The notes beneath the pieces are model-generated. The model was given only the letters and a program-made list of their open reading frames with translations, made no database searches and was not told the DNA's origin. From Streptomyces typhae (GTDB lineage Bacteria; Actinomycetota; Actinomycetes; Streptomycetales; Streptomycetaceae), in contig NZ_WPNZ01000007.1 in assembly GCF_009755605.1 (NCBI RefSeq), forward strand, positions 206,168 to 270,167: a DNA stretch of 64,000 bases, read 5' to 3'. Position 1 is the stretch's first letter; every line of letters begins with the position of its first letter. Of this stretch, positions 59,388 to 64,000 are shown one piece after another. Position numbers and translations under genes: made by a program.

Positions 59388-59764
59388 GTGTCGCTGCTCA
59401 CCGGCAAGACCGTCGTCGTCTCGGGAGTGGGTGCGGGTCTCGGCCACGAGGTCGCCGCCGCAGTCGTACGGGACGGAGGGTGCGCCGTGCTCGGCGCCCG
59501 CACCGAGGAGAACCTCGCCAAGTCGGCCGCGGCGCGGTGGCGCGTGCGGCGGAGTCGGCGCCGACCGCGCCGGGCTCGTCGCCGCGCGGGTCACCACGGT
59601 CGTCTTCCTCGGCCTCTCCATGGCGGTGACCACGCAGGTCCACTCCCCCGCCCTCAAGGACATCATCACCGTCGTCATCAAGTGGGTCGCCGGCCTCATG
59701 GGGCCCATCGCCATCCCGATGATGCTGGGGCTGCTGCGGCAGTTCCGCCGCTCCGGCCCCACCC
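59388..59764 (+). pseudogene. Fused remnant: SDR 5' end joined to sodium:solute symporter fragment
   Basis: GTG 59388 behind GGAGGAATC begins a short-chain dehydrogenase (LLTGKTVVVSGVGAGLGHEVAAAV, then LGARTEENLAKSAA, including the cofactor loop). Similarity stops near 59530. From about 59552 a different frame reads GADRAGLVAARVTTVVFLGLSMAVTTQ and VIKWVAGLMGPIAIPMMLGLLRQF, a late segment of an SSS-family symporter, ending near 59764. A deletion appears to have joined two genes, leaving both non-functional. The SDR piece could still give a short out-of-frame protein. Confidence 0.8.
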
Positions 59765-59867
59765 GGGGGCCCGTGGCCGGGGCTGCAACCGTAGCCCGCC
59801 GCTCCGCGTCGGGCCTCTCCCACCCACCCGTTACTGCCGTATCAGCCGCACCGGCAGGGGGGGTTGG

Positions 59868-60078
59868 GTGCGGCGGGGCGCAGACGCCGACGGGGGTCTG
59901 CCACAGGGGGAGGCCAGCATCCGGCTGCTTGGGCGGAAACGGGCGGGCGGGTGGGAAGCAACCCGCCGCGGTAGCGGCGGGGATGGGGCGGCGGGCCGCA
60001 GACGCCAACACGGGCCCGCCACAACGAGAGGCCAGCACCCGGCCACTTGGGCGGAAACGGGCGGGCGGGCGGGAGAGT
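59868..60078. repeat. 118-bp-spaced imperfect direct repeat
   Basis: Two copies of about 92 bases, 59868-59960 and 59986-60078, share CAGACGCC, GAGGCCAGCA and TTGGGCGGAAACGGGCGGGC. A further GGCAGGAGTGGCTGAGGA duplication lies at about 60100-60147. From memory this resembles an interspersed Streptomyces intergenic family. No gene lies in 59765-60154. Confidence 0.65.
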
Positions 60079-60154
60079 GGGAGAGGAACCGGGTGGGTGA
60101 GGCAGGAGTGGCTGAGGAACCCGGCGGGGGGCAGGAGTGGCTGAGGATGGGGGG

Positions 60155-61159
60155 ATGCTGACCGCGAGACGCGTACTGATCGTGGCGTACGACAACACGC
60201 AGATCCTCGACATCGCCTGCCCGAGCAGCGCCCTGGACATAGCCAACCGCTGCGGAGCGAACCCCCCGTACCGCATAGAACTGGGCACAGTGTCCCGCCG
60301 CCCGGCCCACAGCTCGGCGGGCATCGCCCTGACCGCGGGGCAGAGCCTGGAGACGGTCGCAGGGCCCCTGGACACCCTCCTGGTGGCGGGCGGCGCCGGG
60401 TACGAGGAGGCCGCCGCCGACCCCCGCCTGGTCACCCAGATCCGCCGCCTCGCCCCCCACAGCCGCCGCGTGGCCTCCGTCTGCACCGGCGCCTACGTGC
60501 TCGCCGCCGCGGGCCTCCTCGACCACCGCCGCGCCACCACCCACTGGGGGTACGGCGACCGCCTCGCCGCCCGCCACCCGACGGTGGCCGTCGACACGAG
60601 GCCCCTGTACGTGCGCGACGGCAACGTCTACACCGCCGCGGGCGTCACCAGCGCCCTGGACCTCACCCTGTCCCTGATCGAGGACGACCACGGCCCGACC
60701 CTGGCCCGCGCGGTCGCCCGTGAGCTGGTCTCCTACCTCCACCGCCCCGCCGACCAGGCCCAGATCAGCATGTTCCTGGCGGCGCCCCCGCCGGGCGACC
60801 GCCTGGTCCGCGACCTCCGCGGCCACATCGGCGCGCACCTCGCCGACGACCTCTCCCCCGCCGCCCTGGCCGCCCGCGCGGGCGTGAGCACCCGGCACCT
60901 GACCCGCCTGTTCACCACCCATCTGGGCACCACACCGGCCCGCGCGGTCCGCGCCGCCCGCACCGAGGCCGCCGCCCATCTGGTGCGCTCCAGCGCGCTC
61001 TCCCTCGCGGCCGTCGGGCGCCGCTGCGGCTTCCGCTCCGCGCAGACGCTGCGGCAGGCGTTCCTGGACCACTATGGCGCGGGCGGGGACACGATTCGCA
61101 GGATGCCGGACATGCCCCGGCCACGGGCACGGCCGGGCCGGGAGACTCCCGTGCCATGA
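60155..61159 (+). CDS. GlxA-type AraC-family regulator with DJ-1/PfpI domain
   Basis: 334 residues. The N-terminal DJ-1/PfpI-like amidotransferase fold (RRVLIVAYDNTQILDIACPSSALDIANR, VASVCTGAYVLAAAGLLD with the nucleophile-elbow Cys) is followed by a C-terminal AraC helix-turn-helix (LAARAGVSTRHLTRLFTTHLGTTPARAVR). ATG 60155 has GAGGA 7 bases upstream; GTG 60137 is in frame. The stop overlaps the next gene by ATGA, so the two are cotranslated. Confidence 0.88.
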   Translation: MLTARRVLIVAYDNTQILDIACPSSALDIANRCGANPPYRIELGTVSRRPAHSSAGIALTAGQSLETVAGPLDTLLVAGGAGYEEAAADPRLVTQIRRLAPHSRRVASVCTGAYVLAAAGLLDHRRATTHWGYGDRLAARHPTVAVDTRPLYVRDGNVYTAAGVTSALDLTLSLIEDDHGPTLARAVARELVSYLHRPADQAQISMFLAAPPPGDRLVRDLRGHIGAHLADDLSPAALAARAGVSTRHLTRLFTTHLGTTPARAVRAARTEAAAHLVRSSALSLAAVGRRCGFRSAQTLRQAFLDHYGAGGDTIRRMPDMPRPRARPGRETPVP

Positions 61160-61956
61160 CGGACATCCACCCGGGCCGCCGTGCCCTCCTGCGCGGCACC
61201 ACCGCCACCGCGGCCACCGCGGTCCTCGCCGGCACGGGCCTCGCCGGCGCCTCCGAGGCCGCCGCGACCCCGTACCCGTACGCCTCCGAGAAGCGCGGCG
61301 GGGGCAGCGGCCCCCGCATCGGCATCCTCCTGTACGACGGCTACAGCCTGCTCGACCCGACGGGCCCCGCCGAGGTCCTGTCCCGGCTGCCCGGTGCGAG
61401 CGTCACGATGCTTGCCGAGCGGCGCGGGCCCGTGCGGACGGACACCGGTGACGTGGCCGTCGTGGCGGAGCGCGCCCTGGAGGAGGCGGGCCGCCTCGAC
61501 GTGCTCCTCGTACCCGGCGCGGGCAACCGCGGGACGGTCGGCGCGATGGAGAACCGGCGGCTGCTGCGGTGGATCCGCGAGACGGACCGGCACACCCGCT
61601 TCACCACGTCCGTGTGCACGGGCTCCCTGATCCTGGCCGCCGCCGGGCTCCTGGACGGGCGGCGCGCGACGACGTACTGGGCGTCGGGCCCGTACCTGGA
61701 GCAGAACTTCGACGTCACCTACGTACCCGAACGGTATGTGCGCTCCGGGAAGTTCCTCACAGGGGCGGGCGTCTCCGCGGGCCTGGACATGGCCCTGTAC
61801 CTGGCGGCGCTGCTCACCGACGACGAGACGGCGAGGGCGGTGCAGCTGGCCGTCGAGTACGACCCGCGGCCGCCGTTCGACGCCGGGAACGCCCAGCGGG
61901 CGAGCGCGGAGGAGAAGGCGCGGGCCCTGAAGCTCCTGGCGGACTCCCAGGTATGA
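61156..61956 (+). CDS. Tat-signal DJ-1/PfpI family protein
   Basis: 266 residues. The N-terminus GRRALLRGTTATAATAVLAGTG is a twin-arginine signal, so the enzyme should be exported. The mature domain is DJ-1/PfpI: IGILLYDGYSLLDPTGPAEVL, LLVPGAGNRG and TTSVCTGSLILAAAGLLDGRRATTYW with Cys154 at the nucleophile elbow. It resembles isonitrile-hydratase-like members; the substrate is unknown. The ATGA overlap couples it to the GlxA-type regulator. Confidence 0.85.
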   Translation: MTDIHPGRRALLRGTTATAATAVLAGTGLAGASEAAATPYPYASEKRGGGSGPRIGILLYDGYSLLDPTGPAEVLSRLPGASVTMLAERRGPVRTDTGDVAVVAERALEEAGRLDVLLVPGAGNRGTVGAMENRRLLRWIRETDRHTRFTTSVCTGSLILAAAGLLDGRRATTYWASGPYLEQNFDVTYVPERYVRSGKFLTGAGVSAGLDMALYLAALLTDDETARAVQLAVEYDPRPPFDAGNAQRASAEEKARALKLLADSQV

Positions 61957-62004
61957 GGCCGCCCCCCAGGACCCGCGGAACCCTCAAATGAACCCGCGGA
62001 ACCC

Positions 62005-63123
62005 TCAGGCCCGCGGGTACCGCGCCAGCCACCCCGGCGCCGCCCCCGCGGGACTGTGCAGCGCCGGGCCCTGCGTCATCTCCATGGCGAAGTCGTCCGC
62101 GAGTTCCAGGACGGTGGCCCGGCCCTCCAGTTCGGTGAGCCAGCCCGGCGGGAGCGCCGTCTCGCCGTGCAGGGCGCCGAGGAGGGCGCCGCACAGCGCG
62201 CCGGACGCGGCCGACGAACCGCTGTGGTTGACGGCGAGCCGCAGCCCGTGCCGGATGTCCTCGCCGACGAGGGCGCAGTACACGGCGGCGGCGAGCGCGC
62301 CGACCGCCTCGCCATCGCCGACGAGTTCGGTGACGCGGGACGCGGTGGGCATGCCCTGCCGGACGGCGCCGAGCGCGTGCCGCAGCGCGTCGGTGACGGG
62401 CTGGTGGCCCGGCCGGGCGGCGAGCAGGGCGAGGGCGCGCTGGATGGCGCCGTCCAGGGACTCGCCGCGGGCGAGGCCGTGCACGAGGACGGTGTGGGCG
62501 CCCGCGGCGAGGTGGGCCGTGGGGTGGCCGTGCGTCTGCACGGCGCACTCGACGGCGAGTTGCAGCACCAGCTGCGGCTCCCACCCGACGAGCAGCCCGA
62601 TGGGCGTCGACCGGGTGGCGGCCTCCGGGCCCTTCTCGCCGGGGTTCTTCGGTACGTCGAGGGTGCCCATGCGGTCGTCGGCGAGCCCGGTGAGGCAGGC
62701 TCGGGACGGCGCGCGGCGCGCGTACAGCCACTCCTCGCGGGCCAGCCAGCCGTCCTCCGCGCGACGTTCGTCGGGACCCCAGTCGCGCTGGGTCGCCGCC
62801 CAGCGGCGGTAGGCGCGGTGCAGGTCGGTGGGCGGGTGCCAGGCGCCGGTGTCGCGCCGCACCTGGGCGCGTATCAGCCCGTCGACGGTGAACAGCATCA
62901 GCTGGGTCGCGGCGGTGACGGCCCCGCGCCGCCCGTGCGCCGGCGCGAGTTCCGTGAGTCCCTCGCCGCCGTGGGCCTCGCGGATCGCGTCGAGGGTGAG
63001 CCCGTCGACGGGCGCCCCGAGGGCGTCGCCGACGGCGGCCCCGAGCAGCGCGCCGCGTACCCGGCTGCGGAAGTCCTGCTGCTCGGTGCGGCCCCACACC
63101 CCGGTCGCTGCTGCAGTGCTCAC
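62005..63123 (-). CDS. ADP-ribosylglycohydrolase homologue lacking metal-binding aspartates
   Basis: 372 residues with the all-helical ADP-ribosylglycohydrolase fold (RVRGALLGAAVGDALGAPVD, LFTVDGLIRA, ATRSTPIGLL). Active members use TDDTQ near residue 70 and GDSDxTG near the C-terminus to hold two metal ions. Here these read TAATQ (70-74) and NHSGSSAASG (299-308), so all the expected aspartates are gone. It is probably a binding-only pseudoenzyme. GTG 63123 follows AAAGGGGG at 4 bases; ATG 63165 is in frame. Confidence 0.83.
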   Translation of the reverse strand: MSTAAATGVWGRTEQQDFRSRVRGALLGAAVGDALGAPVDGLTLDAIREAHGGEGLTELAPAHGRRGAVTAATQLMLFTVDGLIRAQVRRDTGAWHPPTDLHRAYRRWAATQRDWGPDERRAEDGWLAREEWLYARRAPSRACLTGLADDRMGTLDVPKNPGEKGPEAATRSTPIGLLVGWEPQLVLQLAVECAVQTHGHPTAHLAAGAHTVLVHGLARGESLDGAIQRALALLAARPGHQPVTDALRHALGAVRQGMPTASRVTELVGDGEAVGALAAAVYCALVGEDIRHGLRLAVNHSGSSAASGALCGALLGALHGETALPPGWLTELEGRATVLELADDFAMEMTQGPALHSPAGAAPGWLARYPRA

Positions 63124-63221
63124 CGAACCCCCTTTCCCGTGCCCCGGCGTCCGACTCCGCAGCACTGTAATCGAACGGGAACGGTGGGTTCAGGGCCCAA
63201 GGTTTTTGTACGGAGGTGCCC

Positions 63222-63572
63222 TTACGGCGGCATTTGCAGGCCCTGGTCCTTCTCGGGTGTGGGGCGGTGTTCCGCGTACTCGATCACGGTTCCGTCGGGG
63301 TGCCTGGCGGTGGATCCCGCCCCCGTCGGCACCCGGTGCAGCGGTTCGACGACTTCGGCGCCCTCGGCCTCCAGGCGGGCGGGATACGCGTCGGCGGAGT
63401 CGACGAGGAGCGTTCCGTCGGTGGCGCGGAAGGGCGCGAGGACCGCGAGGACCTCCTCGGTGCCCTCGACGAGCAGAAAACTTCCCAGGACGGCGAGGGT
63501 CGGTTCCCGCTGCGGACACGTGAAGTACATGTCCCGTTCGGTGCCTTGGAGCCGCTCGTAGAAGGCCGTCAC
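63222..63572 (-). CDS. VOC (glyoxalase/dioxygenase-fold) family protein
   Basis: 116 residues: FYERLQGTERDMYFTCPQREPTLAVLGSFLLVEG and a C-terminal VVEPLHRVPTGAGSTARHPDGTVIEYAEHR, one VOC beta-alpha-beta module pair. The first strand seems short compared with typical ~125-residue members, so the start may lie further upstream than GTG 63572. Function unknown; possibly antibiotic-resistance-like or lactoylglutathione-lyase-like. Confidence 0.7.
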   Translation of the reverse strand: MTAFYERLQGTERDMYFTCPQREPTLAVLGSFLLVEGTEEVLAVLAPFRATDGTLLVDSADAYPARLEAEGAEVVEPLHRVPTGAGSTARHPDGTVIEYAEHRPTPEKDQGLQMPP

Positions 63573-63616
63573 GGCGTCCCCCGATCTCGGCGCCCGGTGG
63601 GCCCGCCGCTCGGCGG

Positions 63617-64000
63617 CTACCCCTCCCGCAGCCGGTCGAGTTGCTCCCGTGCCCACCCGTACCCGGGGTCGAGGTCCAGGGCCCGCTCCAGGTCGGCCAC
63701 GGCCTGGGCGGTCCTGCCGAGGGCCTCGTGGGCGAGGGCGCGGCTGCCCAGGGCCCAGGTGTAGCCGGGGTCGAGGGCGAGGGCGCGGTCGTAGGCGGCG
63801 AGGGCCTCCTCGTGGCGGCCCGCGAGGCGCAGGACGTCGCCGCGCTCCCCGGCGATGCCGCTGCCGTCGGGGGCGAGCCGCTCCGCGCGGTCGAGGTCGG
63901 CCAGGGCGGCCGGGATGTCGCCGAGCACGGAGCGTACGTGGGCGCGGCGCGTGAGGGCCCAGGTGTAGTCGGGCCACAGGGCGAGGGCGTGGTCGAAGTC
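63617..64000 (-). CDS. Tetratricopeptide repeat protein (5' end beyond window)
   Basis: The visible 127 residues are at least three TPR units (DYTWALTRRAHVRSVLGDIPAALADLDRAERLAP, EEALAAYDRALALDPGYTWALGSRALAHEALGR, AVADLERALDLDPGYGWAREQL). The open frame runs through the window edge without a start, so the gene continues to the right. Such repeats mediate protein-protein contacts; no other domain is visible. Confidence 0.85.
   Translation of the reverse strand, partial: DFDHALALWPDYTWALTRRAHVRSVLGDIPAALADLDRAERLAPDGSGIAGERGDVLRLAGRHEEALAAYDRALALDPGYTWALGSRALAHEALGRTAQAVADLERALDLDPGYGWAREQLDRLREG

Noticed and set aside
1..64000. Secondary-metabolite biosynthetic cluster
   Set aside because: Exporters, regulators and one questin-oxidase-like gene are present, but no PKS, NRPS, terpene or RiPP core enzyme was seen.
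1..64000. CRISPR arrays or insertion sequences
   Set aside because: None of the repeats has CRISPR-like unit/spacer organisation, and no transposase motif was found.

Overview
The window is chromosomal DNA of a Streptomyces or very close relative. GC content is very high, most codons end in G or C, and GTG starts are frequent. Typical genes are present: an HrdD-type sigma factor behind a SigR-type promoter, an XRE/DUF397 pair, a GPP34-domain protein, and two rare TTA-containing genes. From memory, the order penicillin acylase - antiporter - fmdB - mscL - L,D-transpeptidase - fruA/fruK/fruR - hrdD resembles a conserved block of the Streptomyces core chromosome. No plasmid, phage, insertion sequence, CRISPR array or rRNA was seen.

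Layout. 1-13.8 kb: housekeeping and envelope genes (penicillin acylase, CTG-started cation/proton antiporter, MFS exporter, FmdB zinc ribbon behind a CIRCE heat-shock operator, MTA phosphorylase, SAF-domain protein, MscL, P1 peptidase, L,D-transpeptidase, DUF6227). 13.8-17.7 kb: fructose operon (fruR-fruK-fruA). 17.9-28.3 kb: two DHA2 exporters with WYL, MarR and TetR regulators, hrdD, a questin-oxidase-like protein and a secreted M6 protease. 28.4-35.3 kb: short Rho paralogue, GNAT, and a three-gene operon (FAD oxidase, 2-oxoadipate dioxygenase/decarboxylase, piperideine-6-carboxylate dehydrogenase) that looks like L-pipecolate/lysine catabolism.

35.6-39.0 kb: tRNA-Arg(CCU) is followed by an accessory-looking pair with lower third-position GC. 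One gene encodes a small HEPN-like protein with two TTA codons. The other encodes a 914-residue protein with a MinD-like KGGVGRT domain and a second P-loop NTPase. This is the best candidate for an undescribed, possibly defence-type, system. 39.2-45.7 kb: STAS-ANTAR regulator, winged-helix regulator, CelD-type acyltransferase behind a TTA-containing 29-codon leader ORF, a penicillin-binding protein with altered transpeptidase motifs, and a MerR regulator.

45.7-50.6 kb: a translationally coupled PknG-like kinase / four-helix membrane protein / solute-binding lipoprotein module, which resembles a ligand-sensing kinase system. 50.7-58.2 kb: membrane protein, D-Ala-D-Ala carboxypeptidase with a very long disordered N-terminus, GPP34, XRE/DUF397. 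58.4-64 kb: conserved hypothetical protein, a fused SDR/symporter remnant, two DJ-1/PfpI genes, an ADP-ribosylglycohydrolase homologue lacking its metal-binding aspartates, a VOC protein, and a TPR protein that runs off the end.

A recurrent theme is short tandem repeats, both in-frame inside protein linkers and between genes. All product names rest on reading translated motifs by eye; no database search was run.
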